The notes: generated by a model not told the origin, from the sequence alone. A stretch of DNA of 50,670 nt from an uncultured OCS116 cluster bacterium (GCA_902633855.1 CACPHU010000009.1:1-50670); one strand, 5' to 3'. Shown: positions 34,876 to 44,619, counted from the stretch's first letter. Made by a program: numbers and translations.

Positions 34876-35502
34876 CTAAAATTCTATTCCAAGTTGTGCT
34901 TTTACACCGCTTCTAAAAGGGTGCTTTATTAAATCCATGTTTGTGACAAGATCAGCAACTTCAAGAAGTTCTTCTTTTGCGTTACGTCCAGTAATTATAA
35001 CATGAGTTTTTTCAGGTTTATTTTTTAAAGCCTCCAAAACCTCATCTAAAGACAAGTAATTATAGCGTAGAACAATATTTAATTCATCGAGGAGTACAAT
35101 TTGGTTTTTCTCATCAAAGATTAACTCTTTACTTTTTTCCCATGCATTTTTTGCAGCCTCGATATCTCTCATTCTATCCTGTGTTTCCCATGTAAAGCCT
35201 TCACCCATTTTATAGATTTCTACCTGATCTTGAAATTTTTCAAGAGCCGCTCTTTCGCCTGAAAGCCATTGCCCCTTTACAAATTGGACTACAGCAACAT
35301 TCATTTTATTTCCTAAAGCCCGAAATATCATTCCAAAAGCTGCTGTTGTTTTACCCTTACCCTTGCCGGTGTTAACAATAATAAGACCTTTTTCAATTGT
35401 TTTTGTTGCTAGTATTTTCTTTCTCGCTTCTTTTTTCTTATACATTTTCTCTGCATGTCTTTTATTGAGTTCTTGTTCTGTCAGATGTTTTTTTTCAGAC
35501 AT
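34876..35502 (-). CDS. cobO: Cob(I)yrinic acid a,c-diamide adenosyltransferase
   Basis: The 208-residue protein (CobO/BtuR/CobA type) has the P-loop NTGKGKGKTTAAFGMIFRALG, VAVVQFVKGQW, VLLDELNIVLRY and a C-terminal HPFRSGVKAQLGIEF. It adds the 5'-deoxyadenosyl ligand to Co(I) corrinoids using ATP. The first ~40 residues are rich in Lys/Glu, a usual extension. It lies four bases after cobN. Its TAG stop is in the same reading frame as cobQ, only 33 bases before the cobQ ATG. Confidence 0.95.
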   Translation of the reverse strand: MSEKKHLTEQELNKRHAEKMYKKKEARKKILATKTIEKGLIIVNTGKGKGKTTAAFGMIFRALGNKMNVAVVQFVKGQWLSGERAALEKFQDQVEIYKMGEGFTWETQDRMRDIEAAKNAWEKSKELIFDEKNQIVLLDELNIVLRYNYLSLDEVLEALKNKPEKTHVIITGRNAKEELLEVADLVTNMDLIKHPFRSGVKAQLGIEF

Positions 35503-35506
35503 TTAA

Positions 35507-38500
35507 TTATTCCCTTTCAATTTCAAGCAGTGATTTTGTATCATTTCGTCTAGGGTGCCACAATTTTCTTTCTATGGCATCGATGAATTTTATTTTTATG
35601 TCATTTAGCGCATCTGGATTGTAGTATTTAATAAACTCATAGACATTTTCATCAGCAATATATGACTCAAATAACAAATCAAAATGATGATTTTTGACTA
35701 ATCCAGTTGTTGCCTGATAGGCATATAAGTAATCTAAGGTCGCAAGCAACTCGAAAGCACCCTTGTAGCCGTGCTTCATTATACTCTTTATCCATTTTGG
35801 ATTTGCAGCTCTACCTCTGACTATTTTCCCAATTTCTTGATCTAATGTGCCTATCTTTAAATTATTTGGATTTGAGTGATCGTTATGATAATAAATTGGT
35901 TTATTTCCGGATAAACTTTCAACGGCTGCACCCATTCCTCCATGAAATTGATAATAATCGTCTGAGTCCAGAATATCGTGTTCTCGATTATCTTGGTTTT
36001 GGACAACAGCTTGCAACCTCTCAAGCCTCATTGTGAGTATTTTTTTATTTTCATAGCCGTAGTTATCCGTTCCGTAGGCGTATGATCCCCAGTTTATGTA
36101 ATTCTCTGCGAGATCACTTGTGGATTTCCAGATTCCCTCATCAATCATAGATTGAAGTCCTGCCCCATAGGAACCTGGCATCGATGAAAATATTCGATAA
36201 GTGGCTAGCCGATCAATCTCTGGGCTCTTCAGCTTCTCCTTTTTAAAAAATTCTCGATCTTTATTGAATGCAAATTTTATCGGGTTTAGATTATCATCTT
36301 CATCGAGTAAAGCAATCTCTCGAATTGCTTGATCAAATAGATCAATTAGGTTAGGAAACGCATCCCTGAAAAATCCAGATATTCTTAATGTAACATCTAT
36401 GCGGGGCCTTTTAAGTATGTTCACAGGTACTATTTCATATCCGCAAACTCTTCCTGATGTATTATCCCATTGTGGTTTTGCCCCAATTAATGCAAGAGCT
36501 TGCGATATGTCATCTCCACCTGTTCTCATATTAGATGTCCCCCATGCAGATAAGCCAAAGTGAGTTGGGTAATACCCCTTTTTTTTGTGAAAATCTAATA
36601 TCATTAATTCGGCTGAGCGTTTGCCAATATTCCAAGCCATGCGTGTTGGCAATGATCGCATATCAATAGAGTAGAAGTTTTTACCGGTTGGAAATACTTC
36701 AATTTTACCCCTTGTGGGTGCTCCTGAAGGACCGGGGTGCAGAAATTTACCATCCAGGAGTGTAACTATACCAGCATGCTCCTTCTTACCAGAGCTTTTT
36801 ATTGACGGCACAATCTCAGTTTTAATATTTTCGAGAACATTCATGGTGTTGGTCCAGTTTTGAGGTATGATCGCTTTTTCAAGCAGTATATCCTCAGAGA
36901 GTATTCTCAACCTCTCAATTGTATCAGCATTTGTTCGCCACGCCCCATCAATCACATTTTGAAGTTGATCATTTTTATCTCCAGTATATGTGTCACTTAA
37001 TTTACATTCATTTATGCTTAATTTTATGCCCATATCATCAGCTATGGCCTGAGTGATGGCTTTATTTTCTCCAAGACCATTTTTCCTTGAAGTTTTTGAT
37101 ATACTCATAACTAAATTTATTAATTCCTGTCCCTTTGGTGATTTTCCAAAGATATGTAATCCATCTCTAATTTGTAGTTCTTTCAATTCGCATAAGTATG
37201 TATCTATTTTATTAAGTTTTGTCTCAGTTGTGTCATTATCCTCAATCAGTGTATCAGAATATAGCCCAGTCGATTGTGTTAGCTCAATTATTTCATGCTC
37301 AATATTATGTGCTCTGATTGGATCTGTTTGAAAGCATTCATAATATTCATCTAATAAAAGTTCAATTTGAATAAGTTCATCATAAGTATCTGCATTCGTG
37401 AGAGGCGGCGTGAGATGATCAACAATAACAGCGGCATTTCGTCTCTTTGCTTGAGTACCCTCGCCCGGGTCATTTACAATAAATGGATATATTAGTGGGG
37501 TTGGACCCAAAATAAGGTCTGGATAACAATTTTGACTCAGTGATAATGATTTTCCAGGAAGCCATTCAAGATTACCATGTTTACCAAATTGAATAATTGC
37601 ATGGGCTTTAAACTTATATTTTACCCAAAAGTAAAATGCAAAATATGAATGTGGGGGTACCAAGTCTGGACTGTGATATGAGTTCTTTGGGTCAATATTG
37701 TATCCACGAGATGGTTGAATTCCCAGTGATAAGTTTCCAAATTTTTGTATAGGCAAAATGATATTTTTCCCGCGTGTAAATGGATCTTTTTCTATTGAGC
37801 CCCACTTCTTATTTATTGCGCTTTTGATATTTTTCGGCAAATCCTCAAAATAATTCTTATAGTCATCCAGTGATAAATATTTATTAGTTTTTAATTTGAT
37901 TTTCTCATGTGAGTTGGTTTGTCCAGAAATTAACTTTTTCATTAATTCATCTGAATCACTCGGAAAATTGAGGATTTTGTAATTAAGTTTTTTTAATTTT
38001 TTAATCAGATAAACAATACTACTTGGTGTGTCGAGACCAACTCCGTTTGCAATTCGTGAGTCTTTATTTGGATAGTTTGCAAGGGTAATAAATATATTTT
38101 TCTTTTCATTTGAAGTAACGGATAGTTTGCTCCAGTTTTTTACTAAATTACATATATAATTAATGCCAAAATCATGTGGAATATATTCTAAGAGCTTTGT
38201 TTGGGTTATTTTATCGAAACTAATTTCCTCTTTGAAGGCAATTGTTTTTGTTATAATTCTGCCATCAATTTCAGGCAATGAAATACTCATAATGATATCT
38301 CGATTATTTAATCCTTTGCTTGAGTTTTGCCATTCATGTTCGGACATACTGGATAGAATTACCTGAAACACAGGCCTGCGAGCATCATCAAAAATAGTTT
38401 TGGATGATGATATTCCGCTCAGAGAGAACCCTGTAAGATTTATAACTGAAATTGGATTATACTTTTTTAATAGGAAACGTGTAACGTCTCGGTTTTTTTT

Positions 38501-39226
38501 ATCTTTGAAACTCTTTGAGTGTATCGGTATACAATTATAGTCTTTTTCCAGTGCTGAAATAAGTGCGTCAATTACCTCTGTTTGCCCGCTTTGAAGAAGG
38601 GCGCTATAGAATGTGATTGCAATCATTGGTCTCTTTTTGAGACGCCATTTTGTTTCGAGAGTTTCTGCATTTATTTCATTTAAATCTGGATAATAGATAC
38701 CAACTGAGCTAATTTTTTTTGCAGCTGGGGGTTTTCTTGTACCGCTGTTGAGATATAAAATATATTTAAGTAAATTGACACCATTCTCAGGTCCACCTTC
38801 AATAAAATAAGACCATATATTTCTGTAATCATTCCCCTTTATGGACGACATTGCAAATAATTGCTCATCAAATTTATCATCACCTGGTAAAAAGATAATC
38901 CTATATTTCTTCTTCATTTGGTCTGCAAGAATTTGATCGACACCATAGCTCCAGTAGTTTCTGCCACCCAAAATTCTTACAATCACAATCTTCGCCTTTG
39001 ATAGAGTTTTTTTAATGTAACTGTCAACAGCATTATTATCATTGAGATTGAGAATATTTTGTAATCTTACGGACGGTCGTCCTTTTATTTTTCTGAGAGA
39101 TTTTGATAGTAGCGTGATTTCAGTATCTGCTGAGGTTAAAAATATTATGTCAGCGGGCGATTGTTTATTTTCATCTCCATGAGGTCCATTATTTGTGATA
39201 AATGATTTATTGTTTATCAAATGCAT
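35507..39226 (-). CDS. cobN: Cobaltochelatase subunit CobN
   Basis: The 1239-residue protein is the large subunit of the ATP-dependent aerobic cobaltochelatase. Recognisable parts are FGKHGNLEWLPGKSLSLS, the DPGEGTQAKRRNAAVIVDHLTPP block, PGPSGAPTRGKIEVFPTGKNFYS and LSAWGTSNMRTGGDDISQALAL, all conserved in CobN/ChlH proteins. It inserts cobalt into hydrogenobyrinic acid a,c-diamide with the CobS and CobT chelatase helper subunits (Pseudomonas naming), which are not in this window. Its start abuts the stop of cobU, and cobO follows after four bases. Confidence 0.95.
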   Translation of the reverse strand: MHLINNKSFITNNGPHGDENKQSPADIIFLTSADTEITLLSKSLRKIKGRPSVRLQNILNLNDNNAVDSYIKKTLSKAKIVIVRILGGRNYWSYGVDQILADQMKKKYRIIFLPGDDKFDEQLFAMSSIKGNDYRNIWSYFIEGGPENGVNLLKYILYLNSGTRKPPAAKKISSVGIYYPDLNEINAETLETKWRLKKRPMIAITFYSALLQSGQTEVIDALISALEKDYNCIPIHSKSFKDKKNRDVTRFLLKKYNPISVINLTGFSLSGISSSKTIFDDARRPVFQVILSSMSEHEWQNSSKGLNNRDIIMSISLPEIDGRIITKTIAFKEEISFDKITQTKLLEYIPHDFGINYICNLVKNWSKLSVTSNEKKNIFITLANYPNKDSRIANGVGLDTPSSIVYLIKKLKKLNYKILNFPSDSDELMKKLISGQTNSHEKIKLKTNKYLSLDDYKNYFEDLPKNIKSAINKKWGSIEKDPFTRGKNIILPIQKFGNLSLGIQPSRGYNIDPKNSYHSPDLVPPHSYFAFYFWVKYKFKAHAIIQFGKHGNLEWLPGKSLSLSQNCYPDLILGPTPLIYPFIVNDPGEGTQAKRRNAAVIVDHLTPPLTNADTYDELIQIELLLDEYYECFQTDPIRAHNIEHEIIELTQSTGLYSDTLIEDNDTTETKLNKIDTYLCELKELQIRDGLHIFGKSPKGQELINLVMSISKTSRKNGLGENKAITQAIADDMGIKLSINECKLSDTYTGDKNDQLQNVIDGAWRTNADTIERLRILSEDILLEKAIIPQNWTNTMNVLENIKTEIVPSIKSSGKKEHAGIVTLLDGKFLHPGPSGAPTRGKIEVFPTGKNFYSIDMRSLPTRMAWNIGKRSAELMILDFHKKKGYYPTHFGLSAWGTSNMRTGGDDISQALALIGAKPQWDNTSGRVCGYEIVPVNILKRPRIDVTLRISGFFRDAFPNLIDLFDQAIREIALLDEDDNLNPIKFAFNKDREFFKKEKLKSPEIDRLATYRIFSSMPGSYGAGLQSMIDEGIWKSTSDLAENYINWGSYAYGTDNYGYENKKILTMRLERLQAVVQNQDNREHDILDSDDYYQFHGGMGAAVESLSGNKPIYYHNDHSNPNNLKIGTLDQEIGKIVRGRAANPKWIKSIMKHGYKGAFELLATLDYLYAYQATTGLVKNHHFDLLFESYIADENVYEFIKYYNPDALNDIKIKFIDAIERKLWHPRRNDTKSLLEIERE

Positions 39227-39751
39227 TTATTTTATCCTAATGCCTATTCCAGCTGTCAACTTATAGACACTATCACAAACTTTTGCTGTGTCTTGGTTAA
39301 GCTTACCGTTGTATTTTTGGAATTCTCGCGTTTCTCTATTCGCAGATATTACGCTTTCACCAAGATCATTTGTAACTAGAATAATGGTGGCATCAGTATT
39401 GGTTGCAAGAAAATTTATCAGTTTTTTTGTGTTGTAATCAACGTCAGTTTTATGGAAAATTAAGTTTGATAACCAAGTTGTGAGACATTCAATTAAAACT
39501 ATTATATTAGTTTCTTCAATCTCCATAATGCGAGAGACAATGTCAATTTCCTCTTCAATTGTTGTCCAGTCTTTGGGTCGTCTGTCCTGATGTATTCTTA
39601 TTTTTTCATACATCTCATCATCGGTTATTGCCGCTGTTGCAAGATAATAAATTTTTGAATTCTTATTAACTTTACATACGTCATTTACTATTTGCTCGGC
39701 ATAAGAAGATTTACCTGAGCTAATTCCGCCAATGACTAGATAGTTGGGCAT
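39227..39751 (-). CDS. cobU: Adenosylcobinamide kinase / adenosylcobinamide-phosphate guanylyltransferase
   Basis: The 174-residue protein (CobU in Salmonella, CobP in Pseudomonas) has the P-loop GGISSGKSSYAEQI, the IHQDRRPKDWTTIEEE segment with the guanylylated histidine, and VLIECLTTWLSN with VTNDLGESVI. It phosphorylates adenosylcobinamide and transfers GMP to it. It heads the minus-strand cobU-cobN-cobO-cobQ unit. The gap to the divergent peptidase gene is only about 98 bases, too short for a cobalamin riboswitch. Confidence 0.94.
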   Translation of the reverse strand: MPNYLVIGGISSGKSSYAEQIVNDVCKVNKNSKIYYLATAAITDDEMYEKIRIHQDRRPKDWTTIEEEIDIVSRIMEIEETNIIVLIECLTTWLSNLIFHKTDVDYNTKKLINFLATNTDATIILVTNDLGESVISANRETREFQKYNGKLNQDTAKVCDSVYKLTAGIGIRIK

Positions 39752-39849
39752 AATAATAACGTTAATACTTAATAAAAAATTTATGTTTTATACTTTATTA
39801 AGTTTATATTTTATTTAAAATTGAATAAACAACAAACTAGGTGGATATG

Positions 39850-41232
39850 ATGTTTAATATTGCAAAAGTCTTGGCAGATATAGAAGCAGATAGTGATCAA
39901 AATATTGACTTACTGGCAGACCTACTAAAAATAAAATCTATATCAACGATACCTGATTATGCAGATGAATGCTATCGGGCCGCAGTTTGGCTGAAAGCAT
40001 TCTTGGATAGTTTTGGAATGGACGCAATAATCTATGAATCTGAGGGGCATCCAATAGTCTTTTCGAACTATCAAACCTCACGACCAGAGGCTAAAACAAT
40101 TTTGTTTTATGGACATTATGATGTTCAGCCAGTTGATCCCGTAAGCTTATGGGACTCTGACCCCTTTGATCCCGTTTTATCTTCAATTGACAATGAGCCT
40201 TGTATCATAGCTAGGGGAGCCAGTGATGATAAAGGTCAGTTATTAACTTTTCTAATTGCGCTGAAATATATCAAGGATGAAGCTGGAGAGCTTCCCTTCT
40301 GTTTAAAAATCATTTTAGAAGGAGAGGAAGAGTGTGGATCCAAAACGTTGCCAATTTTCTTAGAGGATTATAAGGATAAGTTATCAGCGGATATTGCATA
40401 TGTTTGTGATACAGGAATGTGGGACAAAGATACTCCCGCAATCACAAGAAGCCTCCGAGGCCTTCTGTCTGAGGAATTTAAAATAATAGGACCTGATCGT
40501 GATCTTCACTCTGGAGAATTTGGAGGAGTGGCATGGAATCCAATCAGAATAATCACTAAGATTTTATCGGATGTTTATGATGACGAAGGAAAAGTAACTA
40601 TACCTAACTTCTATGATGGCGTTAATGAAGTAAACGAGAGTATTATCAATAGTTGGGAAAAATTGTCTTTTAATGAAGCTGAATATTTGAGTAAAATTGG
40701 TCAAAAATCTTCATCTGGAGAAACTGGTAGATCAATTTTTGAAAAGACATGGTCCAGACCTACTTTCGAGATAAATGGTATATTTGGTGGTTATACGGAT
40801 GAGGGCACAAAAACTGTAATTCCATCGGAAGCAAATGCAAAAATTACTTGTAGACTGGTCGGTAATCAGAACCCTGAAAAGATCTTAGAGAATATTCATA
40901 AATACATTAAAAGTAGTTTACCTGATGGTGTACAGGTAATTTTCGATGGAGCTGACCATTGCCGGGCTATCGAGTTCGACACAGATAGCTATTATTTTCA
41001 ATCTGCTTCAGAGGCCATTGAAGAGGAGTGGGGAGTGAGTCCTGTTTTTACCGGAGGTGGTGGTTCAATCCCCGTAGTTGAAGCATTTAAGACTTTACTC
41101 AATATGGATACAGTCTTGATCGGGTTTGCTCTGGACGATGATCGTATTCACAGCCCCAATGAAAAATATAATATCTCTTCATATGTGAAGGGGATTAAAA
41201 CTTGGGCCAGAGTTATTGCAAAATATCAATAG
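39850..41232 (+). CDS. M20-family metallopeptidase (dipeptidase-like)
   Basis: The 460-residue protein is an M20 peptidase of the CNDP/DapE-like group. It has metal ligands H89 in YGHYDVQPVDP, D126 in GASDDKGQ, the catalytic/metal glutamates in LEGEEECGS (E159/E160), D in CDTGMW, and a C-terminal His in DRIHSPNEKY. A lid/dimerisation domain lies between. It hydrolyses small peptides or amide-linked compounds in the cytosol; the substrate is unknown. AGGTGG at 39839-39844 is spaced best for the ATG at 39850; an ATG at 39847 and a GTG at 39841 are in frame. Its end overlaps the convergent gph gene by seven bases. Confidence 0.9.
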   Translation: MFNIAKVLADIEADSDQNIDLLADLLKIKSISTIPDYADECYRAAVWLKAFLDSFGMDAIIYESEGHPIVFSNYQTSRPEAKTILFYGHYDVQPVDPVSLWDSDPFDPVLSSIDNEPCIIARGASDDKGQLLTFLIALKYIKDEAGELPFCLKIILEGEEECGSKTLPIFLEDYKDKLSADIAYVCDTGMWDKDTPAITRSLRGLLSEEFKIIGPDRDLHSGEFGGVAWNPIRIITKILSDVYDDEGKVTIPNFYDGVNEVNESIINSWEKLSFNEAEYLSKIGQKSSSGETGRSIFEKTWSRPTFEINGIFGGYTDEGTKTVIPSEANAKITCRLVGNQNPEKILENIHKYIKSSLPDGVQVIFDGADHCRAIEFDTDSYYFQSASEAIEEEWGVSPVFTGGGGSIPVVEAFKTLLNMDTVLIGFALDDDRIHSPNEKYNISSYVKGIKTWARVIAKYQ

Positions 41233-41906
41233 AATTTTCCTTCAATAATATTTCGTACATCACTTAAATCTGAGATCCAATAATCAGGATCTACACCCTC
41301 TATTTTTTCGTCAAAGTAACCAAAGTCTACACATGCGCATCGGACATTACAGTTTTTTGCAGTTAGAATATCAGTTGTTGTATCACCAACCATTAGAGTG
41401 TCATTGGGCTTGATGTTAAATTTACTCATAAGACTCAATAGAGGTAATGGGTTGGGTTTGCTCTGTGAAAGTGTATCTCCACCAATTATTTCATCAAAGT
41501 AATCACTAATTCTAAGTTTACTAAGTACTAATTTTGCCAATTCTTCAGGCTTGTTGGTACAGATACTAACAATAAAGTCATTCTCTTGTAACCATGATAA
41601 TAATTTTTCAGCACCCGGATAAGGCTGACTTTTTTTGGATATATTTTTCTTATAAATTTTTAAAAATTGTGAAATTAAGTTATCCAATTCTTCTTTCGGC
41701 AGTTCTATTTTGTTATATTCCAGATGTTTCTTTATGAAGTACTCTCCACCCTTTCCAATAAACTTTCGAGATGTTTCATAGTCTAATTTCACTTCAATAA
41801 TTTCTTTTATTACTTGCCAGGCGGACTCTATTAGATCTGGAGCGGTGTCAATTAATGTTCCATCAAGGTCAAAAACAACCATTTTTTGCCGTATGCGCTT
41901 AATCAT
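41226..41906 (-). CDS. gph: HAD-family phosphatase, probable phosphoglycolate phosphatase
   Basis: The 226-residue HAD hydrolase has motif I FDLDGTLID with nucleophile D13 and D15, motif II SICTNKP, the lysine in SQSKPNPLPLL, and motif IV GDTTTDIL. The helical cap between residues about 25 and 90 is of the Gph/PGP type. It probably dephosphorylates 2-phosphoglycolate, a by-product of DNA repair or oxygenase side reactions, but other small phosphates are possible. It is divergent from rpiA with a 75-base gap. Confidence 0.82.
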   Translation of the reverse strand: MIKRIRQKMVVFDLDGTLIDTAPDLIESAWQVIKEIIEVKLDYETSRKFIGKGGEYFIKKHLEYNKIELPKEELDNLISQFLKIYKKNISKKSQPYPGAEKLLSWLQENDFIVSICTNKPEELAKLVLSKLRISDYFDEIIGGDTLSQSKPNPLPLLSLMSKFNIKPNDTLMVGDTTTDILTAKNCNVRCACVDFGYFDEKIEGVDPDYWISDLSDVRNIIEGKFY

Positions 41907-41981
41907 TTTAAATTACTTTTCTTTTTATATATGTTAAAAATATTAATATATGAATGTATCATTTGGTCCAATTAATTTCTA

Positions 41982-42680
41982 ATGACTACACAACAAAAAA
42001 AAATTAATGCAGCGAAAATGGCCCTGAAAAGAATCAGGCCTGGAATGTGTGTCGGACTAGGTACGGGATCAACCACAAATGAGTTCATAAATTTACTTGG
42101 TCAGAAAAAGCAATTATTAAAAACCCTAAGATACGCGAGTTCATCCATCCAAACTGAAATATTTGCAAAGAATTACTCAATTATTTGTGAAGACATTGAC
42201 CAATTTGATCAACTAGATCTTACAGTTGATGGCGCTGATGAAGTTAGCAGACATGGTGATATGATAAAGGGTGGCGGTGGAGCGTTGCTGAGAGAGAAAA
42301 TGCTTGCATCTATTTCGAAAGACTATCTTATCATTGTTGATGACACAAAAATGGTTGAATATCTGGGTAAATTTCCACTGCCTGTGGAGATAATAAATTT
42401 TTCGCCCAATACAACTATTAATCTATTAAAAAGAGCGTTCAAAAAATGCAACTTAGACCCAGAAATAGTAATGAGGGTAAATAGCGATGGTTCTAATGTA
42501 ATTACAGATGGTGGCAATATAATCCTTGATTGCCATTGCGAAGAGATTTCAGATCCAAATTTATTAAAGGAAAAAATTGAGGAGATTCCAAATGTCATTA
42601 CAAGTGGGTTTTTCTTAAATATGTTAAATTCTGTTTTTGTAGGTGACGAGAAAGGTTCTACCGAGGTTTTTTTTGAATGA
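41982..42680 (+). CDS. rpiA: Ribose-5-phosphate isomerase A
   Basis: The 232-residue enzyme has the three RpiA signature loops: VGLGTGSTTNEF (residues 24-35), VDGADEV with the catalytic Asp/Glu region (D83-E87), and KGGGGALLREK (about 94-104). It interconverts ribose 5-phosphate and ribulose 5-phosphate in the pentose phosphate pathway. No clear ribosome binding site precedes the ATG. The stop overlaps the start of the next gene by four bases (ATGA). Confidence 0.96.
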   Translation: MTTQQKKINAAKMALKRIRPGMCVGLGTGSTTNEFINLLGQKKQLLKTLRYASSSIQTEIFAKNYSIICEDIDQFDQLDLTVDGADEVSRHGDMIKGGGGALLREKMLASISKDYLIIVDDTKMVEYLGKFPLPVEIINFSPNTTINLLKRAFKKCNLDPEIVMRVNSDGSNVITDGGNIILDCHCEEISDPNLLKEKIEEIPNVITSGFFLNMLNSVFVGDEKGSTEVFFE

Positions 42681-43183
42681 GCGAACTTCAATTACCAAGA
42701 GTGAAGTCATTGAGATTATTTTTATTGATAGTATTGTTATTTCTTACTTTTAATTCACCGCTACACTCAGAAGAATTCGAAAAAAAAGTGAGGGAACATG
42801 TTATTAAATACTATGTAAATGATATATTTTTTGACGTTCAGGAACAAATTAAAGAAAAAATTAAATATGATGTCAAAAATCAGGAAATAAATATAAAGCC
42901 TGAAGATCTTGATAAAATTGCAAATATAATCTCATATAACATTGCTGAGACTTTAGAGGAGTTTGTACCCGACGTAACAACAAAAATTATGATGAAATAT
43001 TATACTGAAAATGAAATTGGTATTCTGAACGACCTATACGCAACTAAGACTGATGATGATTTGAGTTTTGCAAAGAAAAATTACTACTTTCAAAGAGAGC
43101 TTAATGCAATCATAATGACACACCTATACAATAACATTGAAAGTATGATTGAGAGTGAGTTAACATATACAGAACGGCGGTAA
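42677..43183 (+). CDS. Secreted DUF2059-like protein
   Basis: The 168-residue protein has a signal peptide (hydrophobic residues 13-26, likely cleavage after LHS at 31) and an all-helical mature part. It has a MKYYTENEIGILNDLY segment like the DUF2059 core, where an aromatic-rich YTxxEL...FY motif is usual. Its function is unknown; it would act in the periplasm. It is coupled by a four-base overlap to rpiA and followed after ten bases by gor. I know this rpiA-DUF2059-gor order from other alphaproteobacteria. Confidence 0.65.
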   Translation: MSELQLPRVKSLRLFLLIVLLFLTFNSPLHSEEFEKKVREHVIKYYVNDIFFDVQEQIKEKIKYDVKNQEINIKPEDLDKIANIISYNIAETLEEFVPDVTTKIMMKYYTENEIGILNDLYATKTDDDLSFAKKNYYFQRELNAIIMTHLYNNIESMIESELTYTERR

Positions 43184-43193
43184 ATTCTCAACA

Positions 43194-44561
43194 ATGAAAA
43201 ATATAAACACAGATTTTGATTTATTTGTCATCGGAGCCGGGTCGGGTGGCGTTAGAGCTGCTAGACTTGCATCACAGTCAGGCGCAAAGGTCTGTATTGC
43301 TGAAAAGGATAGAATTGGCGGTACGTGTGTTATTAGAGGGTGTGTACCGAAGAAATTTTTTAGCTATAGCAGTAAGTTTTCTAAGCATAATATTGTCGCT
43401 AAAAGCTATGGATGGCATCATGAAGAGACGACATTTTCCTGGGACAAATTAATGGAGAATAAAAATAAACAAATTGAGAAGTTAAGTAATATATATCGCT
43501 CCAATTTAGAAAAGGCAGGCGTAAAGATTTTTGAGTCAGAGGCAAGTATTATCGGCTCAAATATTGTTAGACTCTCAAACGGAGATGAATATAGTGCAAA
43601 AAAAATATTAATTGCAACAGGTGCAAAACCAAATTTCCCTAATATTAAAGGCGCGAACTACGGCATATCATCAGATGATTTTTTTGAGTTGGAGACACTT
43701 CCGCAAAAGATAATAGTTGTTGGAGGCGGTTATATTGCACTTGAATTTTCCTCGATTATTTCAGGTTTAGGTAGTAAGTGTGATTTGCTCTATCGCGGTG
43801 ATAAATTATTAAAGGGTTTTGATCAAGATATTAGCAGAATTATTACACAAGAATTGCAGTCCGAAAAATGTAATGTGAAATTAAATACAGATGTTATTGA
43901 AATAACAAAGAATAAAAATCAGTTTGAGGTATTAACAAATGATGGTGAACGTCTTAAGGCTGACTTGGTATTATTTGCAACAGGAAGACTCGCAAACGTT
44001 GATTGTATAAATAAAGATTTAAAAATTAAAATTAATTCCAATAATAGCGTGTGTGTTAATAAGAAATACCAAACAACAATACCAAGTATATTTGCGGTTG
44101 GCGATGTTTCAAATAGTGATCATTTGACGCCAGTCGCAATAAGAGAAGCTATGATTTTTGCGAGAAATGAATTTGAAAAAGACAATGGTAACTATGTTAT
44201 CGAAAATATCCCAACAGCAGTATTTTCGAGTCCAGAAATTGGGACTGTTGGGCTTAACGAGGATCAGGCTTTAAAAAAATACAAAAAAATAGATATATAT
44301 ACATCATCATTTAGACCCCTTTATTATACACTATCAGATATCAATATTAGAACTTACATTAAATTGATTATAGATAATAAGTCTCAAAGATTGGTCGGCT
44401 TTCATATGGTTGGGGATGACGCTGCAGAGATTACACAAATAATCTCCACGCTAATTAATAAAAAAATAAATAAAAGTGATTTAGATAACACAATCCCTCT
44501 TCACCCCTCAACGTCAGAAGAAATTATGACGATGAGAGATATGGTGACGAAGGAAATATAA
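43194..44561 (+). CDS. gor: Glutathione-disulfide reductase
   Basis: The 455-residue flavoprotein has the FAD motif VIGAGSGGVRAA, the redox-active pair C45/C50 in GGTCVIRGCVPKK, an NADPH motif VVGGGYIALEF, the second FAD motif FAVGDV, and the C-terminal LHPSTSEE with H437 and E442 of the active-site dyad. The YRGDKLLKGFD segment in the NADPH domain has Arg first and Lys second, where enterobacterial Gor has two arginines, so NADPH preference is likely. It reduces glutathione disulfide in the cytosol. It could be confused with mycothione or trypanothione reductases, but the RGCVPKK form and context support Gor. Confidence 0.92.
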   Translation: MKNINTDFDLFVIGAGSGGVRAARLASQSGAKVCIAEKDRIGGTCVIRGCVPKKFFSYSSKFSKHNIVAKSYGWHHEETTFSWDKLMENKNKQIEKLSNIYRSNLEKAGVKIFESEASIIGSNIVRLSNGDEYSAKKILIATGAKPNFPNIKGANYGISSDDFFELETLPQKIIVVGGGYIALEFSSIISGLGSKCDLLYRGDKLLKGFDQDISRIITQELQSEKCNVKLNTDVIEITKNKNQFEVLTNDGERLKADLVLFATGRLANVDCINKDLKIKINSNNSVCVNKKYQTTIPSIFAVGDVSNSDHLTPVAIREAMIFARNEFEKDNGNYVIENIPTAVFSSPEIGTVGLNEDQALKKYKKIDIYTSSFRPLYYTLSDINIRTYIKLIIDNKSQRLVGFHMVGDDAAEITQIISTLINKKINKSDLDNTIPLHPSTSEEIMTMRDMVTKEI

Positions 44562-44590
44562 AAAATATATTATTTACGAATATTAATAGC

Positions 44591-44619
44591 TTGTTATCAC
44601 AAGTAGCATTATATATATA
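44591..44619 (+). promoter_or_regulatory. Weak candidate promoter before class II DAHP synthase
   Basis: TTGTTA at 44591-44596 is followed after 17 bases by TATATA (44614-44619) inside an AT repeat. The leader to the ATG at 44649 would be short. The AT-rich setting makes chance matches easy. Confidence 0.3.

Noticed and set aside
39752-39849. Cobalamin riboswitch before cobU
   Set aside because: The gap is under 100 bases and very AT-rich; no B12-box-like sequence is visible.
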